From assembly GCF_000711985.1 (NCBI RefSeq), contig NZ_KL544005.1, forward strand, positions 695,970 through 759,969: 64,000 bases of DNA, read 5' to 3'. Source of the DNA: Rheinheimera texasensis DSM 17496 (GTDB taxonomy: Bacteria; Pseudomonadota; Gammaproteobacteria; Enterobacterales; Alteromonadaceae). A program made the translations under genes and the position numbers. The notes under the pieces are model-generated. The model had not been told where the DNA came from and made no database searches. It was given only the letters and a program-made list of their open reading frames with translations. Of the stretch, positions 31,752 to 40,156 are shown piece after piece (position 1 is the stretch's first letter; each line of letters starts with the position of its first letter).

Positions 31752-33731
31752 TTAAAACCCACTGGCGGCCGGAGCGCTGTCGATTGGGATCTCGAGTAAT
31801 AACGCCACTCCCTGCAGCACCAGCAGTTCGTCCAACAATAACTGGCCATCGGCAGCGACAGCTGCTCGTAGTGCCAGCCAGATTTGTTGTTTCAGCATCG
31901 GCGTGCTGTTAATCAGTGGCAGCAGCTGCAGACTGCCAAGCGGTTGTGACTGCGGTTGATTGATGGTCGCCGGGTCCAGTTCCAACGCCTGCAAACCGGC
32001 CTGCCAGCTGTGTTGTTGCATGGCCTCATCAGCAGCTTGTTGACTGACCCAATGCAGCAACGGCAACAACGTCGGCAATACTTGCGTCAGCCGGCCATGT
32101 CTGGCTCTGGTTTGCGCCGCCGGCTCAAATTCTGCCGCAATCACATGTTCAAGCCATAACCAGACCAGCGCTTCAAAAGTATCGCAGCGGCCATCGAGGT
32201 CAATCAGCGCACGGCACAGCTGTTGTAAATGCGTAAAGCGGCTTTGACTCAGCTGCTTCAGTGTTGGCACCAGTTGTTGTAGCAATGTCAGCCGCGTTAA
32301 CGCCTGCAGCGGCTGTACCACATCAAACAGCCGGTCGACTTCACTGAGTAGACACGGCATCCCGAGGCCCTGCACTAATTTCAGCTGACGTGGCAAATCC
32401 TGTTCACGCATCAGACAACAACACAGCAATGCCTGCGCCGGCACTTCATGTTGACTGGCATGGCGAACCGCCGGAGGCAAATTATCGAATTCAGCCTGCA
32501 ACTGGCGACGCTGCACAGTGAGGTCTTGCGCCAGTAACGAATCTGGCGCGCCTGGCAATACAGCAGCTGTCGCTCCGGCAATTTGGTTATCAGTCGTTGG
32601 AGTTCCGGCCTGAGTTGCCAGCAAAGCAGCCTGTAATAGCGCCATGCGCTGCTCTAAAGGTTTTGAAACCGGCGTTTCTGCAACAGAACCGGCCGGCGTG
32701 GCCGCTGTTGCTGCATCCGGCAGGCCGCCAATCCAGTGTGGTTCTATCCGTTTAATCCGCTCCGTCAGCGGCGGATGGGTAGCAAACCAGCCACCGATAA
32801 ACCCCATTTGCCAGCGCGACAAGGCGTCGGCAAAAAATAGATGGCTCATTTCACTGGCCTGCGGATGTTTCACCCGCCCACCCTGCTGCAGTGCGGCAAT
32901 CCGTTTTAACGCGCCACCAATACCGGCCGGATTACGGGTAAACTGCACAGCACTGGCGTCGGCCAGAAATTCCCGTTGCCGGCTCACCGCAGCTTTAATC
33001 AGCTGGCCGAATAACACACCGATGTAGCCGATGATGATAAAACTGAGGCCGACACCAAACACCACCAGAATGCCACCGTTACGGTCGCGGCCGCTACTGC
33101 GCACCTGCAGCAGTTGCTGCCCGGCTTCGCTAATAAATAGAATGCCATGCAAAAGCGCCAGCAGGCGCAGATTAAGCCGCATATCGCCGTTCAGAATATG
33201 ACTGAATTCATGTGCGATCACGCCTTGTAATTCATCGCGACTAAGCAGATTTAACGTGCCTTCGGTGACGCCAATCACCGCATCAGCTGGCGAAAAACCG
33301 GCGGCAAAGGCATTGATACTCTGATCTGCCAGCACATACAGCGGCGGTGCCGGCACACCTGCGGCGATGGCCATTTCACTGACCACATTTTGTAGCACCC
33401 GCACTTTGGGGTCGGTTTCGTCACTTTTCAGTCGCCGCCCGCCCAGCGCTTCGGCCACGACTTTGCCGCCTTTTTTTAATTGTGCAAGGCGAAACAGCAC
33501 CACGGCACCAATCACCGAGACCACAGCCAGGCTACTGACTGCCAGATAACCCCAGGGAAATTGCGGGGTGGCGTTGGTGTCGACCTGATCCGCCTGCAGA
33601 AATGCCAAAGCTATCAGCACCACGAAGTCGGTCAACGCCACCAGCAGCAAGACTGCCAGCGAAAACAACAACACCAGCAGCCGGGTGCGGCTGCGGGCCT
33701 GTTGCTGCGCTTCAAAGAAGTTCATCGCCAC
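31752..33731 (-). CDS. M48-family membrane zinc metalloprotease (HtpX-like)
   Basis: A 659-residue protein. Two N-terminal TM helices (~18-45 and ~62-82) are followed by the M48 peptidase core with HEFSH (H174, E175, H178) and the third zinc ligand in SRQREFLADA. Another TM pair (GILVVFGVGLSFIIIGYIGV) lies between them. The C-terminal ~300 residues are a helical, leucine/glutamine-rich extension not found in HtpX itself. It follows lemA by 10 bases on the same strand. Start is GTG (33731, GAGG 8 bases upstream) or the ATG two codons later. LemA/M48 pairs are linked to membrane protein quality control. Confidence 0.88.
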   Translation of the reverse strand: MAMNFFEAQQQARSRTRLLVLLFSLAVLLLVALTDFVVLIALAFLQADQVDTNATPQFPWGYLAVSSLAVVSVIGAVVLFRLAQLKKGGKVVAEALGGRRLKSDETDPKVRVLQNVVSEMAIAAGVPAPPLYVLADQSINAFAAGFSPADAVIGVTEGTLNLLSRDELQGVIAHEFSHILNGDMRLNLRLLALLHGILFISEAGQQLLQVRSSGRDRNGGILVVFGVGLSFIIIGYIGVLFGQLIKAAVSRQREFLADASAVQFTRNPAGIGGALKRIAALQQGGRVKHPQASEMSHLFFADALSRWQMGFIGGWFATHPPLTERIKRIEPHWIGGLPDAATAATPAGSVAETPVSKPLEQRMALLQAALLATQAGTPTTDNQIAGATAAVLPGAPDSLLAQDLTVQRRQLQAEFDNLPPAVRHASQHEVPAQALLCCCLMREQDLPRQLKLVQGLGMPCLLSEVDRLFDVVQPLQALTRLTLLQQLVPTLKQLSQSRFTHLQQLCRALIDLDGRCDTFEALVWLWLEHVIAAEFEPAAQTRARHGRLTQVLPTLLPLLHWVSQQAADEAMQQHSWQAGLQALELDPATINQPQSQPLGSLQLLPLINSTPMLKQQIWLALRAAVAADGQLLLDELLVLQGVALLLEIPIDSAPAASGF

Positions 33732-33741
33732 CGGCGTGGCC

Positions 33742-34332
33742 TCAGAATTTAATTACAGGGGCGGCCTGAATGGCGGCGCTGTCGGCAAATTCCAGCAAAG
33801 TGGCGTCTTTGGCATGGCCAAAACTGCCAGCAAACACCACAGCCGGGAAGCTTTGTTTGTAACTGTTGTAGTCCATCACCGCGTCATTAAAGGCCTGACG
33901 GGCAAAGGCGACGCGGTTTTCGGTGCTGCTGAGCTCTTCACTCAGTTGCAGCATATTTTGATTGGCTTTTAAATCCGGGTAGGCTTCCATCACCACACTG
34001 AAACGGCTCATAGCCTGCTGCACCGCATTTTCAGCGCCAGCCAGCGCCTGTACAGCTGCACCATCTGCAGGAGACGCCGCAGCGGCTGCCAGGCCAGACA
34101 CAGCGCTGTTACGCGCCGCAATCACTGCCTCTAATGTTTCGCGTTCATGCGCCATATAACCTTTGGCGGTTTCCACCAGATTAGGGATCAGGTCATAACG
34201 GCGTTTTAATTGCACTTCGATTTGCGCAAAGGCATTTTGCCAGCGGTTTTTCAGCGTCACCAAGCGGTTATACACGCCAATCACGACAAACACTAATACG
34301 CCGAGCAGTACCAGCAGAATAATTCCGGTCAT
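33742..34332 (-). CDS. lemA: LemA-family membrane protein
   Basis: A 196-residue LemA protein: an N-terminal TM helix (TGIILLVLLGVLVFVVIGVYN), then the conserved NRLVTLKNRWQNAFAQI and QLKRRYDLIPNLVETAKGYM, then SENRVAFARQAFNDAVMDYN. LemA domains form helical bundles outside or near the membrane; biochemical function is unsettled. AAGGAG lies 6 bases before the ATG. It is the first gene of a two-gene operon with the M48 protease. Confidence 0.92.
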   Translation of the reverse strand: MTGIILLVLLGVLVFVVIGVYNRLVTLKNRWQNAFAQIEVQLKRRYDLIPNLVETAKGYMAHERETLEAVIAARNSAVSGLAAAAASPADGAAVQALAGAENAVQQAMSRFSVVMEAYPDLKANQNMLQLSEELSSTENRVAFARQAFNDAVMDYNSYKQSFPAVVFAGSFGHAKDATLLEFADSAAIQAAPVIKF

Positions 34333-34530
34333 CTTAACTCCTTGATTTCACTGACTAGCAAAGACAAACAGCACCTAAATTTTAACCACTGTCGCGCAAA
34401 GCTGTCGGGCATGCAATAGATCGGCGGAATAATTATCACAACAGACTTTTAAGCTAATCTTGCTACGTGTTGGACATACCTCACCGACAATTGCTCCTGC
34501 ATTGTCGGCGTACCGTCCTTCCATGGACAT

Positions 34531-34557
34531 AAAAAAACGGCGACCAATGGCCGCCGT
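34531..34557 (-). terminator. Terminator, probably of the MFS gene, now separated by a MITE
   Basis: On the minus strand ACGGCGGCC-ATT-GGTCGCCGT is followed by TTTTTTTAT. It points away from the MFS gene at 34860. The 270-bp inverted-repeat element sits between the MFS stop and this terminator, suggesting insertion into the 3' untranslated region. Confidence 0.75.
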
Positions 34558-34572
34558 AACAGGGAAGACAGG

Positions 34573-34842
34573 CTAGGGCGTGTTGATGTTTGGTGTTTGT
34601 TTTTGCAGCAGTTTAGCAGCTTTTTATGCAAGGCAGTGCGAGAGCAGTGTAGTTATTCTACACAAACGAGCACTAACGCAGCAGAAAGAGCTGCCAAACG
34701 CTGCCCTGCGGGTTCGTTTGGTGGCGCTTTGGGCTTTGTCACTCGTTGCTCACATAGAATGACTATGCCACGCGCCTCGTTTCGCGCCCAAAACGCCACC
34801 AACTCGAACAAAACTTAACCACCAAACATCAACACGCCCTAG
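34573..34842. mobile_element. 270-bp MITE-like element with perfect 23-bp terminal inverted repeats
   Basis: Both ends read CTAGGGCGTGTTGATGTTTG (plus GTG) inward, a perfect 23-bp inverted repeat. If the outer CTAG is counted as a 4-bp target duplication, the true ends are GGCGTGTTGATG. No coding capacity is evident: the two short frames inside lack start signals. The interior has further partial palindromes. It is a non-autonomous element; its transposase is not in the window. Confidence 0.85.
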
Positions 34843-34859
34843 TGCCTGCAGTGCTTACA

Positions 34860-36116
34860 TCAATGGGAAATCGTGGAATGATCCTGCGCTGCCAGCCGGG
34901 CTGCTGCAGGTTTAAATAAAGTATTGAGCCACATCAGCAGACATAAGGCGCCGGCGACACCAGTCGCCAGGTAAAAGCCGTAGCGCACTTCACCAAAAAA
35001 GTCGCCGACGATGCCCATCAACAAAGGGCCAACGGCGGCGGCGAGCGCAGTAAACGCCAACAGCAACCCGGCGACAGCACCGTGCTGAGCGCGCGGGAAA
35101 CAACTGATGCCTTTGGAATTAATGGTCGGGTACATCATCGACATAAAAAGCCCGGACAATGGCATTAGCCAGACCGCAACATCGACGCCACCCAGCATAC
35201 TGGCGACATAACAAACCAGAATCGCACTGCTGAACAATGCCAGTACCAGGCTCCACTCCAGTTTGCTTAAGATCCACTCAGCGAGAAAACGCCCCACAGT
35301 GCGCAGCACAAAAAAGATGGTGATGGCATGTAATGCCAGATACTGATATTCGCCCTGATAACTTTGCAGCAACGTCGGCAACCAGACAAACACCGCCACT
35401 TCGACAGCGACGTAGCAGGCGATGGCAATCGAAAAACCAAGCGCGTAAGGATCACGCACCAGCTTCAGGCTTTGCCATAAATCTGCTTCCTGCGCGGCCG
35501 GTTCGTAATCCGGATACTGCAGCATCGCCGCCAAAGCCAGTAACAAACCACAAATCAGCCCGGCCAGCAGATACAGCTGCGTCCAATCCAACTCGTAGCT
35601 GATCAATAACGTGACTAATAAAGGCCCGACAATAGCGCCTAAACCAAAAAAACCTTCGACCCGATTCATCAGCCGGGTGTGCTGCTGATTGTCCGGGCTG
35701 ATATCGCCAATCAGCGCCAGAGCACCGGTTTTGAACAAACCAATCGCCAGGCCAGACACGCCTAATAAACCTAAATAAAACAAAAATGTCTCGCCAAAAG
35801 CAAAGGCAATACATGCCAGGGTATAAACCGCCAGGCCCGCCATAATCACGGTTTTACGGCCTATCGAATCTGCCAGCCGGCCCAGCAATAAACCGGACAG
35901 CCCAATCAATACCATCGGCACATAATGAAAGGCGGCGGCTTCAGTCAGGCTTAAATTAAACTGCTGTACGACTTTGGGAATAATGACGCCGACCGCGTCT
36001 GTGGTCATGGCAAAAACAAAAAACATCAGGCAAGTCATCCACTTGACCTGATTCAGCTGACGCTGCTGAGTTTGCTGCTCAGTCAGTCCATACTGTAGGG
36101 GTTCAATTTTCATCAT
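34860..36116 (-). CDS. MFS transporter
   Basis: A 418-residue major facilitator. The start at 36116 (or the adjacent ATG at 36113) has GAGG 5 or 8 bases upstream; an extension to 36233 overlaps its own promoter and is rejected. Twelve TM helices are visible; the TM2-3 loop has GRLADSIGRKTVIMAGL, the MFS signature. Helix content fits a drug or metabolite:H+ symporter; the substrate is unknown. The promoter at 36225-36253 contains a LacI-type operator, so a nearby LacI regulator (38463) probably controls it. Neighbouring hydrolase and cupin genes may handle the transported compound. Confidence 0.9.
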   Translation of the reverse strand: MMKIEPLQYGLTEQQTQQRQLNQVKWMTCLMFFVFAMTTDAVGVIIPKVVQQFNLSLTEAAAFHYVPMVLIGLSGLLLGRLADSIGRKTVIMAGLAVYTLACIAFAFGETFLFYLGLLGVSGLAIGLFKTGALALIGDISPDNQQHTRLMNRVEGFFGLGAIVGPLLVTLLISYELDWTQLYLLAGLICGLLLALAAMLQYPDYEPAAQEADLWQSLKLVRDPYALGFSIAIACYVAVEVAVFVWLPTLLQSYQGEYQYLALHAITIFFVLRTVGRFLAEWILSKLEWSLVLALFSSAILVCYVASMLGGVDVAVWLMPLSGLFMSMMYPTINSKGISCFPRAQHGAVAGLLLAFTALAAAVGPLLMGIVGDFFGEVRYGFYLATGVAGALCLLMWLNTLFKPAAARLAAQDHSTISH

Positions 36117-36224
36117 GGCTGCCTCGTCCGTCCGCGCTGCGAAAACCAGAGCACTGCAGTCCAACTCAAATACGTTGCAGGGATTCCGGCGGTCTGTTGA
36201 TACTTCGACCAACAATAGTGCCAA

Positions 36225-36253
36225 GGTATACATCTTAAACGTTTAAGAATCAA
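36225..36253 (-). promoter_or_regulatory. MFS promoter with LacI-family operator in spacer
   Basis: On the minus strand TTGATT, a 17-base spacer and TATACC form a sigma-70 promoter. The spacer contains the perfect palindrome CTTAAACGTTTAAG (36234-36247), the central-CG form bound by LacI/GalR regulators. A repressor bound there would exclude RNA polymerase. Confidence 0.8.
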
Positions 36254-36296
36254 TATTACTGCGACAGAAAAATGAAATTTTTTTGTCTGTCGGCTT

Positions 36297-37271
36297 TCAG
36301 CTATCGGGGCCGACCCAGCCGGCAATATCGCCCGCTGTAATACCAGAGCTCAGACTAAAACTGGAACCCACTGTTTCAACGACAGCGGTGTTGCGGCTCA
36401 GGCCAAGCAATTCACGCAACCGGAATAACGCTTCGATACCGGTGCAATGGCCGCCTACCAGATAGCGCAGCCCCTTCAGATGCGCTGCTGTGCGCACTAA
36501 AACCGGATCTGGTTTGCCGTATAAATGGATCCCACCGATCACCGCCAGCAGACTGGCAGATTTCGTTACCTGTTTGGCCGCATCGGCGATATTCATAATG
36601 CCGGCATGGCCACAGCCGGTGACGATGATGGTCCCCTCTTTGGTTGGGATAAACAACGAGCTGTCCTCTGCCACATTATCGGCGACATATTTGCCATCAC
36701 GCTGTACCAGCAGACCAGGGTTCCAGTTACTTTCATCGTACTTGCGTTCAACCGGGCCGCTAAACCAAACTCCCGGCAGGATTTGCACAGGTCCAGCATG
36801 CTCTGTGATCTGGCCGCCAGTTGCCCGGAATGCGCTTGCGACATCAATGAAACTATTGCGCTGCTGGCGCTGTAAATTAAAACGCGGCTGCGTGACACCT
36901 GCCCCAACGTGTAAGCGGGACAATGCTTTTGGATTAGTAGCTGACATCGCGCGGCGTAGCGTCAGCAATCCACCGGTGTGGTCGCCGTGAAAATGTGAGA
37001 TCACCACATCTTCAACCGTCGACAGATCAACGCCAAGCTCTTTTGCGTTTTGTAACACCACATCTGGGCGGGCACCGGTATCAAACAAAATCCGTTTGCC
37101 ATCCACTTCCACCAGCGCGGCATAACCCCATTCCCCAAGCCCGTCATTGGCCAGCATGGTCGATAATGTAGTCACCTTTACCGTCTGAGCCAGAGGTGGC
37201 TGACCTTCAGCCCAGGCACCGCCACAAAAGCAACAAATCACCAACAGCCAGAGTTTGTATTGTCTTTGCAT
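36297..37271 (-). CDS. Exported metallo-beta-lactamase-fold hydrolase
   Basis: A 324-residue protein. The start at 37271 has AAGGG 8 bases upstream, and the signal peptide (LWLLVICCFCGGAWA) is cleaved near residue 19. The metallo-hydrolase motif SHFHGDHTGG is intact, with FDTGARPD before it and GCGHAGIMN, GGIHLY and GGHCTG after. This order is that of the arCOG00503-type group annotated as dihydropterin phosphate synthase-like MBL proteins. Substrate unknown. Same strand as the MFS gene, with the LacI operator between them. Periplasmic location suggests it acts on an external compound. Confidence 0.85.
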   Translation of the reverse strand: MQRQYKLWLLVICCFCGGAWAEGQPPLAQTVKVTTLSTMLANDGLGEWGYAALVEVDGKRILFDTGARPDVVLQNAKELGVDLSTVEDVVISHFHGDHTGGLLTLRRAMSATNPKALSRLHVGAGVTQPRFNLQRQQRNSFIDVASAFRATGGQITEHAGPVQILPGVWFSGPVERKYDESNWNPGLLVQRDGKYVADNVAEDSSLFIPTKEGTIIVTGCGHAGIMNIADAAKQVTKSASLLAVIGGIHLYGKPDPVLVRTAAHLKGLRYLVGGHCTGIEALFRLRELLGLSRNTAVVETVGSSFSLSSGITAGDIAGWVGPDS

Positions 37272-37398
37272 CTGTATTCCCTTGCGCTGAAGTGGCATCA
37301 GGGACAGTGTAGATCAGAAAAACCGGCTATTTGATGAGCTTCAGTTAAAACTAATTCAGCCTTGTCGCGTCACTTCCAGATCACCTGAATGATGCAGT

Positions 37399-37812
37399 TC
37401 AGTTGTTGCGCGGCCGGTGTTTGGACCCAGCACCCGGTGTGAAAAACAAAATACGGCAGCTTTCTCCCGGGATGATATCTGCGCTGTGCCAACAACCTTT
37501 GGGGATGACCTGCACCTGCCCTGGCGCGTCAAAAGGGATACGCTGCAACTGACCTTGTTGTTCGAGCAACAATTCACAACGGCCGGCTAGCAAATACAGC
37601 ACTTCATCACCGGCCGGATGCACTTCAAAGCAAACCCAGTTTTCGCTAAAGGTATATTCCGACAACAACACAGCACCATCAAAAGTACCAAATTGCGCGG
37701 CCAGCTGTGGGTATAAGTCTGGCCCGGCGGATAGCACATGAATTTGCTGCCGGGCATCCAGCACCACTGCGAAGTCTTTCAGGTTCAGCGGTTGATCCGC
37801 AGATGTAGTCAT
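37399..37812 (-). CDS. Cupin-domain protein
   Basis: A 137-residue single cupin. The start at 37812 is set by AGGAG 6 bases upstream; an upstream start is weaker. The beta-barrel contains the two cupin motifs in modified form: FEVHPAGDEVLYLLAGRCEL (motif 1, with H and E ligands) and PGQVQVIPKGCWHS (motif 2). It probably binds a metal and a small ligand. No enzyme activity can be assigned. It is divergent from the isochorismatase gene, with 90 bases between them, and may belong to the same LacI-linked neighbourhood. Confidence 0.85.
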   Translation of the reverse strand: MTTSADQPLNLKDFAVVLDARQQIHVLSAGPDLYPQLAAQFGTFDGAVLLSEYTFSENWVCFEVHPAGDEVLYLLAGRCELLLEQQGQLQRIPFDAPGQVQVIPKGCWHSADIIPGESCRILFFTPGAGSKHRPRNN

Positions 37813-37902
37813 TTCCTGCTCCTTAAGCTTTGTTGTGCTTTGTATGCAATGTAGCAGCAGTTCATGGCATAGTAATCTGCAGCGCAAAATCGGGAGATTG
37901 AT

Positions 37903-38448
37903 ATGCTATTGACCGCTGAAAACAGCCTGTTACTGCTGATAGACCTGCAAAGTAAACTGGCACCGGCCATTCACAATAATGCCGAGGTAGAACAACACTG
38001 CCGCTGGCTGCTGGAAGTGTCGCGCGAACTGGCGGTGCCGGTGCTGGCGACCGAGCAATATCCACAAGGCCTTGGCGTGACAGTACCGTCTTTGCTGACG
38101 CTACTGAAAAGTGAAGAAATTCTGGAGAAAATCCATTTCAGCGCCGCGCAAGAGCCTCATATTCAGGCGGCTCTGGCCGATTCCGGCCGCCGCCAAATCG
38201 TGCTGTGTGGCACAGAAACCCATGTTTGTGTGCTGCAAACAGCGCTGGATTTAATCAGCGCTGGTTATCAGGTGTTTGTAGTGGCCGAAGCCTGCGGCTC
38301 GCGCCGTGACAGTGATAAACAGCTGGCGCTTGGCCGGTTACAGCAGGCCGGGGTCGTGATTGTCAGCCGGGAAATGGTGGCTTTTGAATGGTTACAGCGG
38401 GCCGGCACAGCGCAGTTTCGCCAGATTAGTCAAGGCTGGCTGCGCTGA
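37903..38448 (+). CDS. Isochorismatase-family cysteine hydrolase
   Basis: A 181-residue cysteine hydrolase. The catalytic triad is visible as D14 (LLIDLQ), K76 (EKIHFS) and C109 (GTETHVCV), with the cis-peptide TETHVC signature. Its closest style is YcaC/nicotinamidase-like hydrolases; the substrate is unknown. GGGAG lies 6 bases before the ATG. It converges on the LacI regulator, whose stop is 14 bases away. Confidence 0.9.
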   Translation: MLLTAENSLLLLIDLQSKLAPAIHNNAEVEQHCRWLLEVSRELAVPVLATEQYPQGLGVTVPSLLTLLKSEEILEKIHFSAAQEPHIQAALADSGRRQIVLCGTETHVCVLQTALDLISAGYQVFVVAEACGSRRDSDKQLALGRLQQAGVVIVSREMVAFEWLQRAGTAQFRQISQGWLR

Positions 38449-38462
38449 TCTCTGTCTGGTTT

Positions 38463-39497
38463 TCAGCGGGATCGGCAGCTCTCGCCGGCACGGACTTCAT
38501 AAGGCAATAAAATCCGGCCGTCTTCGCCGCGGATAAAGGCTTCCACCGCGGCGATGCCTTTCTGGTCGCTGTGTTGCCATACGGTGCTGAGCGTCGGATG
38601 GTAACGTTGACCCTCTTCAATACCGTCAAACCCGACGACCTGCACATCTTCCGGAATGCGCAGGCCGGCCTGCAGTACCTCGCGCATCGCGCTTAATGCA
38701 ATCAGGTCACTCATACACAGCAAAGTGTCTGGTCTTGGATTCAGCGCCAAAGCAGCCCGTGCGGCCAACGCGGCTTGTTGCTGGTTACTGGCCGGAATGT
38801 GCCAGATGCGTTCCGGCGCCAGAGTTTGGCCGACTTCACTGAGCGCGCGTTGATAACCGTCCAGCCGGCGATGCGCAATCGAGCTTTGATTATCCCAGAG
38901 TGGGCTGTCGCCTACCGGCCGGGTGTCTTCAGCGTCAATCAACCGAAGGCCCAGTACCGCGACGCTCGAATTGTTGCTCAGCACCTGACGGGCGACTTCA
39001 TAAGCCGCCTGTTCGTTATCGATATTGACCGAAGGCCGGTCGGTTAAATCACAGTCCACTGTCAGCACCCGTTTGCGGGTCTTTTCAAGTTGTGAAATTA
39101 AATCGGTGTTGCGCGGCGCGCCGTAGCAGATAAAGCCGTCGACAAAATCGACGATGGCATCCAGACTTGGTGCACTGCCCGAAAATAACAACAAGTGGCG
39201 TTTGTGTTGCTCCAGCGCATTGGCCACGCCACGGATAAACTGGCTGGCGACCGGGTCACTAACCATGTATTCCAGTGAGTCGGATAAAATCACCGCAATA
39301 ATGCCGGAACTGCCTTTTCGAAGTGATTGTGCCGCTTTGTTTGGCCCCTGATAACCGAGCTCGGCACAGGCACTGAGGATTTTTTCGCGCAGTTGTGCAG
39401 ATAGTTGGTCAGGCCGGCTGAAGGCGTTTGAAATCGTGGCCGTCGATACACCAAGTTGCTGGGCGACGGTTTTTAACGTTTGTGTTGGTTTGGCCAT
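38463..39497 (-). CDS. LacI/GalR-family transcriptional regulator
   Basis: A 344-residue regulator. The N-terminal LacI HTH is TLKTVAQQLGVSTATISNAF, with the hinge (KAAQSLRKGSSGIIAVILSD) and a periplasmic-binding-protein-like effector domain (~60-335). The effector is unknown but is typically a sugar or nucleoside. The palindrome at 36234-36247, in front of the MFS gene, is the best candidate target. No equally good site was found before its own start. No strong ribosome binding site is visible. Confidence 0.9.
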   Translation of the reverse strand: MAKPTQTLKTVAQQLGVSTATISNAFSRPDQLSAQLREKILSACAELGYQGPNKAAQSLRKGSSGIIAVILSDSLEYMVSDPVASQFIRGVANALEQHKRHLLLFSGSAPSLDAIVDFVDGFICYGAPRNTDLISQLEKTRKRVLTVDCDLTDRPSVNIDNEQAAYEVARQVLSNNSSVAVLGLRLIDAEDTRPVGDSPLWDNQSSIAHRRLDGYQRALSEVGQTLAPERIWHIPASNQQQAALAARAALALNPRPDTLLCMSDLIALSAMREVLQAGLRIPEDVQVVGFDGIEEGQRYHPTLSTVWQHSDQKGIAAVEAFIRGEDGRILLPYEVRAGESCRSR

Positions 39498-39579
39498 AAC
39501 TGTTGGGGGTATTGGTTATGCTATTCCCCGTTATACACAACTTTGGCGGTGAAGGACAACAGGCCAGGATGATTCGCGC

Positions 39580-39750
39580 TTAATCGACCCGTAGCTTTTC
39601 AGTTTTTTCCAGTTGCACCAGCCGGCCCTGATGAAACACCAGCTCGACTTTGCCAAATTCGACCCGGCCAATCAGTTGTTCCAGCTGTTTCAGTAAATCT
39701 GCCACCAGCTGCTGCCGCTCCGGCGGCTGGTTCTGTTGCCAATCTTTCAT
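39580..39750 (-). CDS. YezD-like DUF2292 small protein
   Basis: A 56-residue protein beginning MKDWQQNQPPERQQL and ending with the DUF2292/YezD motif VEFGKVELVFHQGRLVQLEK plus a TEKLR end. GGAG lies 5 bases before the ATG at 39750; longer starts at 39753 or 39786 are possible. In other bacteria such proteins occur near sulfur-assimilation genes and are of unknown function. Here a sulfate-binding protein gene lies 4 kb away, which is suggestive only. Confidence 0.75.
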   Translation of the reverse strand: MKDWQQNQPPERQQLVADLLKQLEQLIGRVEFGKVELVFHQGRLVQLEKTEKLRVD

Positions 39751-39832
39751 CATCGCTCCATGGCGTGTCTCTGTAGATTTCGCCATTAAAGCAGAGCTGG
39801 ATGGATAACCATAAATACTAAATAATTGTTTT

Positions 39833-39921
39833 TATATTCCATAAATGAATTAGAGATACAACTTCGGTAACACCTTTTGCGGGTCTTGTGCCGAAAATAT
39901 GTTATACATTTATGGAATATA
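39833..39921. promoter_or_regulatory. Paired 15-bp inverted operator-like sites
   Basis: TATATTCCATAAATG (39833-39847) and its exact reverse complement (39907-39921) are 59 bases apart. Each half also contains a TTTAT-N5-ATAAA-type dyad. They sit directly upstream of the promoter of the candidate sRNA and could bind one regulator cooperatively. Confidence 0.6.
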
Positions 39922-39928
39922 TATTTTT

Positions 39929-39959
39929 ATTGTAATTCTTTTACGATCTATTTAGATTG
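39929..39959 (+). promoter_or_regulatory. Candidate sRNA promoter
   Basis: TTGTAA, a 17-base spacer and TAGATT, each 4 of 6 to sigma-70 consensus, immediately after the right operator-like arm. Position read by eye, to within about two bases. Confidence 0.4.
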
Positions 39960-39964
39960 CAATC

Positions 39965-40103
39965 AACGCAACGACATTGCCCTGTCGGTGTGTGTGATGT
40001 TCGAACCATTGTGAAGGATCACAGTGGCTTGCCCTCAGGATGAATCTGCAAGTCTATCCTTGTCCCTGTTGTTTTTAAGCCTGCATTTTTGCAGGCTTTT
40101 TTT
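39965..40103 (+). ncRNA. Candidate small regulatory RNA with GGA-loop hairpins
   Basis: Between a plausible promoter and a strong terminator there is no gene but three local hairpins. CGACA...TGTCG closes a six-base loop near 39972. A perfect 9-bp stem 40006-40014/40019-40027 (one G-T pair) presents AGGA in its loop. A further CAGGATG segment follows near 40036. GGA in a hairpin loop is the CsrA/RsmA recognition element. The length (~140 bases) fits RsmY-type RNAs, but only two GGA elements are present, fewer than in known family members. Start is approximate. Confidence 0.4.
40077..40103 (+). terminator. Strong rho-independent terminator
   Basis: AAGCCTGC-ATTTTT-GCAGGCTT is followed by TTTTT on the plus strand. 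No protein gene ends here on that strand, which supports a non-coding transcript upstream. Confidence 0.88.
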
Positions 40104-40156
40104 GCCCTGCGGGCGGCGGTGTCCGATGTATGAATCATTTTTTCCTGCTGCCGCAA

